64,000 bases of DNA from Holothuria scabra (GCA_037179385.1 CM074195.1:27980222-28044221), one strand, 5' to 3'. Numbered from the stretch's first letter, positions 33,284-47,232 are shown. Program-made: numbers and translations. The notes: generated by a model not told the origin, from the letters alone.

Positions 33284-36029
33284 CTGGTGGCCGTTCTCGG
33301 CCTTGCCGGGAAAAGTAGTTCCCAAGTACACCGTCAATTTTAGGTCCTCTCTAATTGTGAATTGCTCAAGTTTAGCTAATCAGATGTGTGTGTGTGTTTT
33401 TTATATGAAAGAGGACGTGTTAATGTGTGAGTGTTGCCAAATTGGGAAGCATTGAAGGTGGTTTAGACTGTTTAAAAATCTAAACGGTCAAGCTGTAGTG
33501 AATTTGTGATGCCATGACTGGCCATCTCACTGACTTTCATGTGAGGGGTAGCTTTAGTGGGGTGTCAACTTTTACTGGGCTGTGGGGGGGGGGGCATTTA
33601 ATGAAGGCAAAATAGTGTGTAAGTCGATTGAGAAATTAATGGTGGTGTGCTCCCTGAATCGAGAAGAGAGAGCGCCAAATACGTCCTCTCCCCTCGAGAT
33701 CAACCAACTTGCGCACTGAAGGTTGATGAATTGTGCAACGTCGTGTAATTCCGAAGTGTAGTGTGATAGGGAGGTAGAACCCATGTTGAATTGCCCTACC
33801 TATAAAGACCCTGTCCACACCTTTTTGCTTCAGTGAACAAAGGTCAACAAAAACAAGAAAAGAAATTGCCCTACTGCTTGCCTTTCACACCTTGCGAACG
33901 TGGCACATCTGGCTGGTATTATTCAGCCTTTGTTCACATCTTCCTCTAGCTACCTCTTATCAAGCTTGTGGTTTCTTGGAGCTTGCTTGAATGAGTTAAG
34001 CAGGAAGTCGGGTAAAATTTGACTACCCCACTAAACCTCCCTTTTGGTGGGGACTCAGGTGAAATATCTAATAGGATAAGAAATTCCTTATTAACGTTTG
34101 TGCAACAGAATATTTTCATGCATTTAATTCTCCATGATGAACTCGGGATAACCGGGATCAGGGCAGTGCTTTCGATTCAATTTCAAGTTAAAAGATAAGC
34201 ATTCTGATTAGACAAAAATATGGTCATCATTTTGCGGCCAAAACGCTATAAACTGATTATCCCAGCAAGTACGTAGCGTTGCCTGCAGTAGGCCTATTTA
34301 TATAGTCAACGACGGAAGCTAATGCATGAGGACGATCAACAGTTACAAGTAGAAATAGACCTACAACTTATGATGAAGCTCAATTGATCCGGGGTAGGAT
34401 AAACTACACCCGGACTCTGTCGGTACTGGCCTCACCAAGGGGGAGGCGGATGGGGACATATGCCCTCCAGTCAGAAACTTTGCCCCCAGTTGCCCTCCAG
34501 TCAGTCCCGGAATAATAGTGGCCTAACAAGATTTCACACCCCCCCCTACCAGAATTTTCTTTTGTCCTCCACCCCCCCCCCCCACACACACACACACTTT
34601 TCTGATTCTGGTGCCGCCACTGTCTGCCGGGGGCCTGTTGACGATTGCAAGTACAAGACCGAACCATCAAAAATGTTGAAAATATGTGAATGCATGCCCT
34701 GGAGTGACTACCATTCCAGGGGACAAGAAACATTATCTGATACTTCCAATACAGTCCCTTGTTTCAAAAGTTTTTGTTTTTAAATTTGACATGATTTAAA
34801 GGCATATTTTCGTCATCCCAAACAGTTCCAATTCTCCCAACCTACTTACTTCTAGCCCCTCCCACATTTATCTAAAACTCATCTTTATCCAGACACAATC
34901 CTAGTTTATTGCTTCATGGCTTGTCCCAGTGGCTTCTCCCCCCGGACCCCCACCAAAACTCACATTGAAGTGCCCATCAACTTTTTTCTCTATAGATCAT
35001 CTACCCCATTTTCAAAATGTCAGCCGGATCCGCTCTTGGTAGTTGAATCAGTGGACTTAAAATCTGAATTTCTTAATACTGAAAGATGTAATTTTATCTG
35101 AAAGGTTACCTGAGCTGAGTACATCTTCAATTAGGGCAGTGTGCACCGAAAACGCAACCCAGCAGTTTGGTGTAAATGGTATTTCCCATGTGTTTTGGGC
35201 GGGTTTTTCACTTGGAGAAAGTAAAGATTACTGCCTTTTCTTTTCCAAAGAGGAAACAAACCATACAAAATCTGGTATTCACACCCTGACTACGGAAGGC
35301 ATTTTTGAAAATCCCAAACCTCATTTGGAGAACACACGGGGCACATGATTTCCCCTGGGGCACGTGCTCTCCCCTGTGCCCCACCAAAATTCACATTGAA
35401 GTGCCCATCAACTTTTTCTCTATAGAGCACTAGCTATTTCGAAGACTGGAAGAGGTCACATAATGTCACTTGTATAAATTGATGGTTCTCAGTAGTGTAC
35501 TTATCTTGATTTTCATGTGCCATTAGTGTACACTTAAGAGTAATTTTGTTCCGTTTTTTCTCTTTGATATTTCTTGAATTTGGCTCTTTGAGTTTAACAA
35601 AAAGTTACAACCCTTTTGACATAAAATCTCAAATCTAAACTTGCAAAAACAGGACCTTTAACGTTCACCGTTTACTAGTTTATGAGAGAAAAAGACAGAA
35701 AATTTAAATATGTTCTAATAGAGTTGTATTCCTGGAGGGAGTGGTTTTCTACTACGCGAAGGGAACCAAATGAAAAGTTTGAAAAGGCATTTGTTAAATT
35801 TTGCTTCCGCTAAGGGGCAGACCATTCGCTCCCTCTCTGTGAAAAATCTTTAGCTTCGCCACTGGTACCAAGGCTTCCAGAATTTCAAGTAATTTCATTT
35901 CGGGTAGAGTGGAAGCAATGGGCATGATCCTGATCGCCCTGCATTCATTATTAAGAAGTAAATACATTGGGCTAAACACGAGTATATGTCAATACAAAAG
36001 CATGTCAACAGCTAGTTGTTTAGGCGTTC
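33284..36029. other. Interior of the 4.9-kb element, no gene recognised
   Basis: Short frames only. There are hAT-type terminal fragments, e.g. GGTGCCGCCACTG ending near 34622 and TAGCTTCGCCACTGG near 35865, and a C-run/(CA)n stretch near 34565-34600. I could not pair these ends into complete elements. Confidence 0.4.
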
Positions 36030-36330
36030 ATGCGTGCCGCGCTTGACCGTGGAAATTTCGAGGGCATTTGCGGTGCACCGTACTGGCCATTTGCATATGA
36101 TTACCTTAGAAACGGCCTTTGGAGATACATCATCACTTCTCTTCACAGCATCGACGAATCGAATCGGTACAGTGGCGTGTGTTTTAGGTACAACGACATG
36201 TAACATCGGTACAACGACATGTTTTAGGTACAACGACGTATCAGTTTGGTACTGTGACATATAATTTTAGTACACCGACGTACATTTTTGGTACACCATC
36301 ATATTTGTTGGCCCTTTTCGCGCGCCATAG

Positions 36331-39300
36331 CAATCCTCCTCGCCGCACGCTGCTATTTTGGGCAAGACCTATGGGTAATGATGCGACATATTCACAACAC
36401 CTGGTAGCATTTATCCATTTCAATTGCACTTAAAGAAGTAGTGAGGTGTAACGTTCGTGTGAAAAAGTGAGCGTCCCCTCATCAAGTGCTCATTAAGAGT
36501 CTTTCGTCCACAAGATATCAAATGTAATGAATGTTTTGGCCGCCACAGACTAGCACATCGAAATGATTCAGTGAGTTCATTTGGCTTTTCTTAACGAATT
36601 CTTTGACCTTGAAAAGATGGGTAAAGGCAACGGAATCAAAAATCTATGTTCCTCAAACACTGAGCTGTTACTGAAAATAGTTCCTCGATGGCAGCCATCT
36701 GGGTAAAATAGTGGGAATGCAGGGTTCATCTCAATCATTTTTCATGGTGGCATGGAAAATATTGTTCAGAAGGTTTTATTTGAACAAAAGTATATGACTC
36801 ATGAAGGATTTTATGATGCATGGTGAGTCCTAGCAGTGGTGGAGCCGAGGATTTTGGTCAGAGGGACAGGGAATGGCCTGGGGGAGCGTTGAAGCAGGAT
36901 TTAAAAAACTCCAAAAGCGCGCGTGCAGGCACTTTTGGTCCGTCAGGGCGGAGCGATAGCCTCGTGTCTATATGTGCACTCCGCGACTGCCTCCTATCTA
37001 CGGTCTATTGGATAAAGATTTCAGTATGTGAGAGTGTGTAACTACTGGCCCCCTCGTCCTAATTCCTTTTGGATGTTACTAAGGGTCTCCGTCTTTACAA
37101 AATGTGTGATCATTCATAGTGTAGTCTGAAGTAGTCACATCCATGATTGCACCCCTCAAGATTTCCAGCGCGAACCCTTCCTCATGCCTCCAAGCCAATT
37201 CTAACCTTGTGATATGATATAAAGTATGAACTCATTGATGGGGCTACTGGGTCAAGAGAGGGTGCCGTATCTGCTCCGTTAGATCTTTTCTACCCCTCCT
37301 CAGTTCCTATAAAGTTAGGTTACTTAAGAGTTGGGTCAACCACAAAAACACATAATATACCTATACAGAGACTTATTTGACAACTCAGAGATATGTTAAA
37401 ACCTCAAACCCTCCTGGGCTTCGTCCTTGAAACTCCCACCTGGACTTTTCCCCCTGGACCCCATCCGCAGTAACGCACACCTTGGTCCGATTCTCTCTGC
37501 GAGCGCAATTGCTTTCTCCGAAAACGTCAAACCCTACAAAACCAAAAAGAGGATTTGGTGATAGTCAGAAGTATATGTGGAAAATATATCGCCCCTAAGA
37601 TCCACTGTGGTGAGGGTTTCAATTTTTTCGTTGTATAAAGCCCCGTCCAAACATGAGACTCTGTGACTCTGTGCGAAACAACTTCCGACTGGATTATTCA
37701 GTGTGAAAGTCTTCACAACTATAGTCACAAGCAGTCTGCGCACCAAGTCTCATGCAACCGAACATTTTCGGCTGCATGAGACTGAAACGTGTGCTGACAA
37801 AATTGGCGGACTTCTGGAATGACGTCCGTACGATAGAAAAATGAAGAACGTACCATTGTCTCTTCGACATTACAGGTAAGGAGTATTTTAAACTTCAGAA
37901 TCTCAGGGAATCTCTTCTTACATCTACTTCTAGTTGCCTTGCTCTTAAAATTGGTAAGCACGAGCCAGTGGTCAGTCACGCACTGCAACAAGACAATCTC
38001 GTCCCAGTAAGTCAAGTTGCGTAATGTTGATGGGCTTTAGGGTAAGTGGCGGTGCGACTCCAGACTTCCATTAATGGGTCTTCCGGCGATACAGAAGCCA
38101 GAAAACATTTTCCTTGCTAGTTCCTGAATGCAATGTTGAGTATTTGGATGCGTCAATCCCCATAGCTGATCTAACATTAGTCTAGTAACATGGTTATGCA
38201 TGTAAAGAGGGACTTCCTTCTTCAATTTCTTCAACTTTTGATATGATAATTTTTCTCCCTGCTGCTGACAGTCTTGCTGACAGGCACGGCAGTGTCGACA
38301 AGTCGGAACTTGGGGAACAATCCCCTCCGATTTCCAAGTGTGCCATATAATTAGGGGTTGACAAAAATATTATAAACGTAGATACCAAACTCCTATCCCT
38401 ACACTGTTAGACGCGCTGACTCCTCACGGTGGCTCAATCGGAGGGGGAGGGGAAGCGTTCATTTGACATGGGCAAAGTTCTTTTCGATCATCTGCATACA
38501 CAATCACGTATACGTAACAAAAAAGTGACGAAATGGCAGCGATGCCTGCATTTTCAAAGCAAGTTCTTGACGCGCACAATGTATTTCTCCGTGTGAAGTC
38601 TGGAATAATTGACTCGTATTTACGCGTGCTTGGAAAAAGAACGCAGTATTTGATTTTGTGTTGTAAGCGCGTACGAATGTAAATGCTTGCATTGATGTGC
38701 GCTTGTGAAGATACCATAGAAACTGACCAATCAGTAAGTCAATAAACTTCAAACCAGGCGTTGTGCGTTAATGTTCAAATGTTCTTGAGCAGAAAACGTC
38801 GAAGAAGCCTAAAACTGTTTCATGTAAGTGAACTTTTTAAAGAACGGTGTTTACAAGAATTGCAATGTTTTGAACTCACACGTATTTATACTACCGGGAG
38901 ATATCAATTTGCTTGTTGGCCCACAAAACAACTGATCAGTGATCAGCACTTCCGCCCCTCCGATTCGGCCTCCGTGAGGAGTTCCCGCGCCATTTTGAGT
39001 TTGGCATCTATGTTTATAATATCTTTGGGGGTTTATTTCGAGGGTGTCAGATCTTAAATTTGATGCGGTGGTTTGCTGTGATTTAGAAAAGGAGAAAGTA
39101 GGTCTTCCAGAAAAAAATTCATTTTCATTTTATTTCATTTGATTTTATTCAACTAACAAATACAAAATGCGTACAGTAAAAACATGGACAGAATACCAGA
39201 ACAGGCACAAAATTTGATGAAATGGGGAAATTTCATGAAATGATATGCCCTTTTCCATGGAGTTGTTATTCAGGAACACTGAAAGTTCACCTTGTACACA

Positions 39301-41353
39301 GTCTCTGGGTTTTACACTTTGGGAATTCACTGAACGGATAAAAAAGAAACAAGTCACTAACGTAGAGCCCCGAGGATGTCATACAAGCTAGTTGCGGGTG
39401 GGGTTTAAACTATACCGATTTTTCTGTGTACATAACCATGGATGGGGCTAAAACAATCCATGGCTTGTGATAAACATAACGTTAGTCTAGAAATTAGAAT
39501 GAACGGGATCAATGGGCGTACTTAGGTTTTGTTACTTAGCCTAATCCTTATAGGCTAATTCTGGAAAATGGCTCTCTGCCCACTTGGGACACGGTGTAAC
39601 AGTAAAAGGGTCCATGAGTGTCTTTTCTTAGGCTAGAACCTACTGTGTGAATGTAGCCTTCTAACCTTAACAGACTGTTGTTCGAACAGGATACCCTGTG
39701 TGCTCGAACCAGTATTAGGCTTCCTTTCAGTGGAATACAAAGGGAGGGGGGGGGGGACATTGGGACATGCCCCCCCTTCACGTATGCCATTTTTTGTTCT
39801 TTAAATACGTAGTCATACTTTATTAACACAGATTTTACTCTCAAAATTTAGTATATGTGGCACCAGATTGCATATAAGGCCACCCAATTTTTAATTAATT
39901 TTCGAAGGGGAAGGAGTGCCTCTGCAAGCCCCTCAGTGAGACGCCAAATATTTTTATTCCCACAAATAAGCAAATTCTGTCAAATCCAATTTTAACTTAG
40001 AAGAGGGGCCTCTGTATCCCACTGGTGGCATCAATTGCCTCTAAGTACACCTACCTTTATGAGAATTTTTAAAAAGGAGGACCCAACCTACAGAATCCCT
40101 CACCGGGTTGCATAGACGTACAAGACGGGAATGAGGGAGCGGAAGATTTTCAGGTGCGGTGAAAAATTGTTTTCCATTTATCACGCAAGAGATCCTAGGG
40201 TAAAATCATTAATTGATGGGAGTTCGATCAGTCACACAAAATTTCATCAATTCAGCGGATCTTTAATTTAGCCAATTTAGTTAACTTGTTTTGCAAACAA
40301 AAGCCAAAGATAAAAACTACATGTTTAGATTCTCTTTACAAGCAAAATTACATCTTGATGGTCAAAGTAGCCTTTAACTCTTTGAGCACTTTGAAGTCTG
40401 CGAACATATTTTGGAGTGAACATTTCATTGCAAACAACAAAAGATATTGACTCATTAGAATCTTCGAAGTCTGGAAAATGCTATTTCTGGCCATCTGTGG
40501 GGTCTGATTTTTCGAAATTTTCTCTGCTTTCCTCGTCAATATGGTGGCGCTCTTCTAAATTTATCTTCATGGCAGAATTACGTCTTGTGACAAAGAAAAA
40601 CCACAAATTAAAATGCTCCCTTTCGCCTGTGTACCGATCGATGCTCTTTTATTTTGACTCCTAAAAGGATGCAAATTTAATGACAAGTTTTACTTTGTAA
40701 GATAGCGCAAATGGCATGGGAATGCAAGAAAAGACACAAAAGGTTCCGTTTAAACCTCATGAACCACCACAATTCAACTTTTAACACTCTTCCTGTCAAA
40801 GTCGGAACCCTTTCACCATTTCGCACCACGCCAAAAAATTCAAAGTGGAGGGCAACACCTCTCAGACTGGCGATCAGTCAACATACTGCATCCCCCCCCC
40901 CCCCCCCATTCAGAGAAATCCCGTGTACGCCTCTGCGTTAGTACGTACAAATAAAACAGATGTTGTTGACAAAAATAAATATACTACGTTGTTATTTCTC
41001 ATTGCTCTATGTTATACTTTAAGATTAAAATACAGGTAATATTACATATTGACCTGGTAATGTTGTTATACTTGAAAATTTGTATTTTTATATGAAATAC
41101 ATATTCATTGATTGGGAAAAGTTTTGGGGAAATTTCATACCTTTGCCCCCTCTGGAAAATATCCTAGCTACGCCGCTGCGTTTGCATTTCAGTTACAATC
41201 AAATGTAGATTTTTATTTGTCTACATTTTGCTACCAACCGCGAGATCGCTACAAGCGCAAAACCTAACATGCATGTATATGTTCCTGAGCGTTTCCTATG
41301 CCATCCAGTTATGTGACTGAGAATGGTCCAATACATGGACTGACGGACTGATT
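36331..41353. other. Intergenic stretch, transposon debris only
   Basis: No supported gene. A CAGTGGTGGAGCCGAGG start near 36833 and CTAGCTACGCCGCTG near 41167 resemble hAT termini but cannot be paired confidently. G and C homopolymer runs (39740-39775, 40900) typical of such ends also occur. Confidence 0.4.
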
Positions 41354-42560
41354 AGTCGGGTGGCCTAGCGACAAATTTTAGCAATAAGGTTACCGGCTCG
41401 ACGAAAGTACCAAATTTTGCATTGAGTTCCTTTTCGACCTATCTATTGATTTTATCCGTGGAACCCACGTGATGGGCTTCGATTTTCCAAGATAGCGGCC
41501 AAAATCCAAGATGGCCGCCAAAAAACAGGAAATGTCATAAATCAGCCTGCAAAAATCGGAGATGAACAATTGAGGGGTCAATGTAGGTGTTTCGGGGTCA
41601 CTGAAACAGTTGCTGGCCATGTAATGTTGCTCGGGTAACCCACTTCCAAGATGGCGGCCAGAATCCAAGATGGCCGCATGCAAAAAAGTAAATTTCATGT
41701 TTATTCATTCCCTTTACCGATTTAGACAATCAAATCCGTCCTAAAACGTGTTAATAAAACTGGGCTAGATCCCTGACTTAAGTTGACCCGTAGCCACGGG
41801 AGAGGGGGAATTTCGGGGCAATGCCTCACCAGGGGGAAAAGGGCATTTCGGGGAAATATCCAACCCCAAAAATATTTCTGCTCCACCAGATGAAAACTGA
41901 AACTAGTACACCTGGGGCCCGTTCCACAAAGAGTTACGCACGATCTTAAGTATGATTTACTGTTGGCTTAAGTATGGTGAATCAAACTTAAGATTGTGCG
42001 TAACTCTTTGTGGAACGGCCCCCTGATATTTGACTAATTTCTTCAACTGACTTTAAACAATAACAACAGCTGTATTTCAGTTACATTGGCCGCCATCTGT
42101 AAAGTGGGTTACCCGAGCAACAAAACATGTCCCACCTCTAATTCAGTGACTCCTGGAACACCTGAGCTGACCCCTCATTTGTTCATCTCCGTTTTGTACA
42201 AGCACTGAGATGTATGGCATTTCCTTTATTCTTGCCACTGGATCTTGGATTCTGGCCGCCATCTTGGAACTGGGTTACCCGAGCAAAATGCCATGCCCAG
42301 CATCGGTTCACTGACTCCCAAAACACCTTAATTGACCCCTCAATTGTTCATCTCCGATTTTTTGCGGGCAGATATATGACATTTCCTGTTTCCTGACGGC
42401 CATATTGGATTTGGGCCGCCATCTTGGAAAATCGGAGTCTATCACATGTGTCCCACGGACAAAATCAATAGATAGCCTAGGTCCAAAAAAAAAAAAACTC
42501 CATGCCAAATTTGGTACTTTTGTCCGGCCGGTAACCTTAAATCTGCTAAGCCGCCCTACT
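41354..42560. mobile_element. Long-TIR element (about 1.2 kb) with nested MITE
   Basis: Left start AGTCGGGTGGCCTAGC and reverse-complemented right end AGTAGGGCGGCTTAGC match, followed in both by TAAGGTTACCGGC and TACCAAATTTTGC-like blocks, AATAGAT, repeated CAAGATGGCGGCC-type motifs, and GATGAACAATTGAGGGGTCA. The arms extend roughly 300 bp or more each. The GCCGCCATCTTGGA motif recurs within each arm. No coding capacity. I could not find a matching target duplication. Confidence 0.7.
41914..42023. mobile_element. Hairpin MITE (about 110 bp)
   Basis: A near-perfect palindrome: GGGGCCCGTTCCACAAAGAG on the left and CTCTTTGTGGAACGGCCCCC on the right, with CGCACGATCTTAAG mirrored internally. Inserted in the centre of the long-TIR element. 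Very short, so non-autonomous. Confidence 0.85.
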
Positions 42561-44985
42561 GGATGGTACTGCGCATGCATCAGGAGCGCAGTACTGAAAA
42601 TGCTCCTGTCTTGATTGTTGCTCTGTTCGCCAAGAGTGTTAACTGCAACATCTTGACAAACTAAAATCACATTTCATAGATCGTAACCAGGGAAATACAA
42701 CGTGCGGTGACAAAAGTAACAGTCACTGTGCTACATAACTGATCTATATTAATATTAAATAAACCGTGGGAGTGTGAATTCTTGTTCAACTGCAAGTAGA
42801 AAAAATGATGATTGGTAGTTTTAATGTAATAAAATCTGTTATTGCGAGTGGGCATGTAATCTTTTTAATATAGACGTTGGAAGTAAATAGTGCGTGTTAA
42901 TCTAAAAATGACACAAGTTGACTCTATCAAGACAAATAAGCATAGTCATTGAAATATCCTGTTCAGTTACGAAATTCCAATTTAGACTACGTAATAAAAG
43001 CTACGGTTGGATGAACCTATTTTGAAAATAGTTATTCGTTTTTTTTAAAGTTTAGTAGCTTTTGAAAGTGGACAATAAAAACCACTTTTTATTCTTCTTT
43101 TCTACTGAGTTATGTCATAGAACGACGGAGGCTCGTAAATATATGAGTATTATAGCATGACCAAAAATCTGTTACTTTTTATTAGATGAAAAAATAAAAC
43201 TCAACTAAAGAAGGGAAATTACGGAAGATATGAAAGAGCCGTTATAAAAACCACCCAGCAGGACACGGTTAGACCAGACGGAATACTGTCAAGGGCTGAA
43301 GGGTAAAACACCAATTCATAGGCCTTATTTGGGTAAGGTTAGTTCAAATTTTCTAATTAACAGAAAAAAATTTCTTTTAGTCAAGAGAAGAGTGGTCATC
43401 ATCTCCAACAATATTAAAGGCTGATTTAATAAACAATTCTGGCGAATTGTTTAATAATTTGGCAGTAAATTGTTTGTATCTTTAAAATTATAATTAGTTT
43501 TCTTAACTTATAAAATATTGGATTTCTTCCGTTAGGGGTAGCTTAAAGAAGTTGTCAAATTTACCTTCCGAAGGGACCTCTTCAACAATATTCCTCTTTG
43601 GAATTGACTTCATATCCATAGCCTCTAAGCATGGTTTTGCTCCGAATGGGGATTTTAAACCACGATATTTTAGGAAAGACGACTTAGCGAAAGGAAGTAA
43701 GTGTAGAGGAAAGGCATTTCAGAATCAATATTCCATTACAGGTTTCATTTTCCGCATGATTAAACCCCTCTTCAACAATACGAATTAAGGAAGAGTTCCT
43801 CTGTGTAAATCAGAGTTGAAAATTCATCTCGAAAAAACAAAAATTCTATGGGAGAATGAATTTGCAACCTGATTTCTCTGAGAAGTATAAAGTTTATTGG
43901 ATAAAATATTACACTTAAATTTTTGCAGCCTCCATAATTAAAATGTTAATTTCTGGTTGAAATTTTTTATTTATTTTTTTTAAAGTGGTCAGCATTTGAT
44001 GTGTTTGATGAGCACTATTGTTCTTCCTTATGTTTAATGCTTTCACATTAAATATTGAAGTTGGTTATTTTCGGTGGCAGTAAGGGGACATAAGAGATGC
44101 ATAGTTACCACCTTGTTATCTTTATCTGCTTTTTTGTGAAAAACTGGCTTTCTGGAACTCGACAACGTATGGTACCTATATCAAATTGCCAAGATAGATT
44201 GTTTCTTCGAAACTCGTAATTTGACGAAATTGTGATTTTTTTCTTGAGATACAGACTTCAGTAGCTCGAAATCATGGTAAAATTTGTGAAACTGTCAAGG
44301 TTTTTAAGTTATGTCATTCTCAGTAGAACAGCGGTCTCATCACAACGAATTCTGATTGGATTTCGACCCAATTTTGGGGAGTGTTTATTAGAACTATTCC
44401 TTCTCTTGTCAGGAAAAAACTTGCCAACTAGTAATATACAGTCTGACGATTCGCCTGAACAGAGATCTATGAAAAGGAAATGTGAAGTGATATCTGTGAA
44501 CTGAATACGACGCAGTGTGACCGCGGTTCGACCGTCATTGACAAAAGTACAACGTGACAGTTTGCCAAATTTTGCTGTGATTTCGAGTTTGCCTAATCTG
44601 CTAATTCGGTATGTAAACAACAATCATAATTTTATCAAATTATCGAGTTTGGCAAACACAATTTCTTGACAGTTTGAAACATATTATCGTGATATCGAGT
44701 TTTATAAATACGGTATTTTCTTAAAATGTAACATTTTGCACGGTTAAGTTTTATAGACCATGTTCCTTTGTGACCACCGTTACTAAGTACTACATGCAAC
44801 TACGAAGTCTGTTACACAGTAAAAAAGAAATGTCATTTTACAGTGCAAACATTGGCAGCTATGATTCCTGGAAGCAAACGTTATTTTACAGTTTTGATGA
44901 AGACAACTATATCCTATAGTGTCTGTAAGTATGTAGCCATTTTATCCCCAAATACTTAACTTGAACGATAGAGTAGGTATCGGGC
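42561..44985. other. Intergenic stretch, nothing recognised
   Basis: AT-rich sequence with short frames on both strands. No motif, repeat terminus or RNA gene could be supported. Confidence 0.4.
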
Positions 44986-44989
44986 GTTA

Positions 44990-47232
44990 AAGCACGTTTT
45001 ACTATAATTTTGAGAACACCATCATAAGTAGTGAAAATTCTACTAAGTTCTCAGGGGTTACAATTGATAATAAACTTACATCGCAGGATCACATTCACAA
45101 CGTTACTAAATCCGTTTCTAAAATCGTCGGTGTTATGAATAGACTAAAACATTATATTCCTACACTGTTAGAAATTTCTCTGTAAAATTTACATAATTTT
45201 TGTGGCAAATTTTTTTCCAACCAAATAATGTTTTTTTTACAGCCAGACTGTAATCATGAAAAAACATTAAGTGTTTGTTTTTTCTTTACAGTTTTTGCAT
45301 GTAAATTAGTTTACAAATGTCTACTGTAAAATCGAATTACAGAATTGTTCTGTTTTTTTTTTACTTTAATTTTATGTGAATTTACAGCCTACTGTTTTCA
45401 TTCTCGGCGTTTAAATATTTATTATAATATCGCTTTTTTCCTTTCATATGTTATTACGTAACATACACTTCACCATTACGTAGATCAGGTATTTGCTTAT
45501 CAACGTAATGTGTCGTTACGAAGTTATTTTCAATCAAAACACAATGAGGATACTTTGTTATCACATTGTTGTCCAGTAGACTGCTATCTCTAGGAACTTT
45601 GTAATTGGAAAGTCACATTTTTGGTACAATATAATAATTGTTTTTAAAATAAATATGACAATGAATGCAAATACATTGGTTGCAAACATTTCCAGACAAG
45701 GTAAACAATAAGTTTATCACTTCCTGATTAAAAAAAGCCAAAAAAGATATTATTCAAAGCAACAGCAATCCTTTTGTTAGGAAAATGCCTACAAAATAAG
45801 CTCCACGCATTTATGCAAAATGAGATTTACGTCATAAAGTGGTAAATTTACAGACTCTTTCAAGTAAATTTGTGAAACGTTTTTAATTCGATCAAGTGCA
45901 TGAGCGCCTGTGGCGATGAGTTGACATCAGTATACCAATTGTCAGTATAATAAATGTAAGTTAATTTTCAAATAGGGCCATAAATTTGCCAAAAATGTTT
46001 TCTTTTTTAACTGAAACTTCGCAGAACGATGCATGTTATATATTGAAAATTTTCTGGCTATTTCTTATTTGTTTGTTTGTTTGGGCTTATTTTTGTTTCT
46101 TTTTCAGCGTAAAAACAAAATGAATGTTTGTTAAAGACAGTATATTTATGTGAAATCAGAAAAATACAAAATACTGTTAAAATTTCTGTACATTTACAGA
46201 AAAAGTTTTACAAAGCAGTAAAATTTGGTTAAAAAAGCAGACAGAAATGGTTTTTCAAATAAACAGAAAATACATGTTAAGCAACCTTTTTTTATTGTAG
46301 AAATACAAAGTGTCTGTAAAGATACAGAAAATCTCTATTAAAAGTAAAATACAAAAAGTTTAAGTTAAAAAAAGTCTGTAAATTTACAGAAATTTTTAAC
46401 AGTGTAGTTGTTCCTTGTTAACTATCTATAATGCATTAATTTTACCACACCTTACTTATAGTATTTTATTACGGGGTAATGCCTTGCCAACATATACAGA
46501 CAAGCTTTTTATTCTTCAAAAGAGGGCTGTACGAACTATATCAAAAGCTTCACCATACACTCATTCTCTTCCACTTTTTCACCATTATAATATTCTAACT
46601 CTAAAGGACCACTACAATTACTAGTTAGGCGTTCTTTTGTATAGGCACAACAGCGGTCAACTCCCTCCTGATTTCCAATCCTTTTTCAACCTTAATAGTT
46701 GTCATCACAACTATCCAACACGAAGAAGAGATAATCTTCTCCAGCCATATACTAGGACAATGTTTGCGCACTCTCACGTGAGAAGTAGCGGGGTATCTCT
46801 CTGGAACTCTCTTGACATTAGCATAAGAAATGCCCCTTATCTTAATCTATTCAAGAAGTACTTAAAGAAATCTTTCTTGTTATTGTATGTGGATAATTAA
46901 TTTTACCTGGCTAAGAAGTAAATAAATAATCAAATAAATAAATAATTAAAAATCTGGCTAAAAGTAAGCATCAAACTAGCAGCAATTCTTTAAATACAAT
47001 CATGTAAATGTTATAGTAGTCATATCCGTATTTATATATTCTAGTTGTGTAAGCAATTAAGAACATCTCAGTTATCAGGGCCATACTAGAAAAGCTTGCA
47101 AGCTTCATCTGGTTCCTTTTCTACTGTCTTCATACTCACGTTTCTTGTAAATATTATTACGTATTGTATCATAATAATAATTATAATGAATGTACGTTTG
47201 TATGTAGTACAGTTGAAATAAACAACAACAAC
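44990..47232 (+). mobile_element. LINE 3' fragment, copy b, interrupted by a TA transposon
   Basis: 44990-45160 matches 52905-53068 and 46407-47232 matches 53069-53890, in the same order. Between them sits the TA-flanked transposon 45163-46404. The coding part (46415-46900) has the same LTIYNALILPHLTYSILL to SLWNSLDISIRNAP stretch as copies a and c, with one stop near 46620. The 3' tail ends in AATAAACAACAACAACAA. Confidence 0.88.
45163..46404. mobile_element. TA-flanked non-autonomous DNA transposon, copy 2
   Basis: Begins CACTGTTAGAAATTTC and ends AATTTTTAACAGTG, flanked by TA (45161-45162 and 46405-46406). About 1.1 kb aligns with copy 1 (3759-4915). This copy has extra sequence near its right end (about 46200-46380) with further CTGTAAATTTACAG-type repeats, and lacks ~60 bp after 45940. 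The LINE copy at 53060 is the unoccupied site. Confidence 0.92.

Larger units (their letters stand above)
31445..36330. mobile_element. 4.9-kb DNA transposon with long TIRs and CAAT target duplication
   Basis: Left end CTATGGCGCGCGAAAAGGGC (31445) is mirrored by GCCCTTTTCGCGCGCCATAG (ending 36330). CAAT flanks both ends (31441-31444, 36331-36334). The inverted arms are about 310 bp each (to about 31750 and from about 36030). Each contains an array of ~22-bp units of the type GTACCAAAANATANGTCACT, and then a shared GGTGCACC, TTTGCATATGATTACCTTAG-like inner part. No transposase frame is visible, so it is non-autonomous. A hAT-like element (32042-33283) is nested in it. Four-base duplications fit superfamilies such as Chapaev or Sola, but assignment is open. 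Confidence 0.85.
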
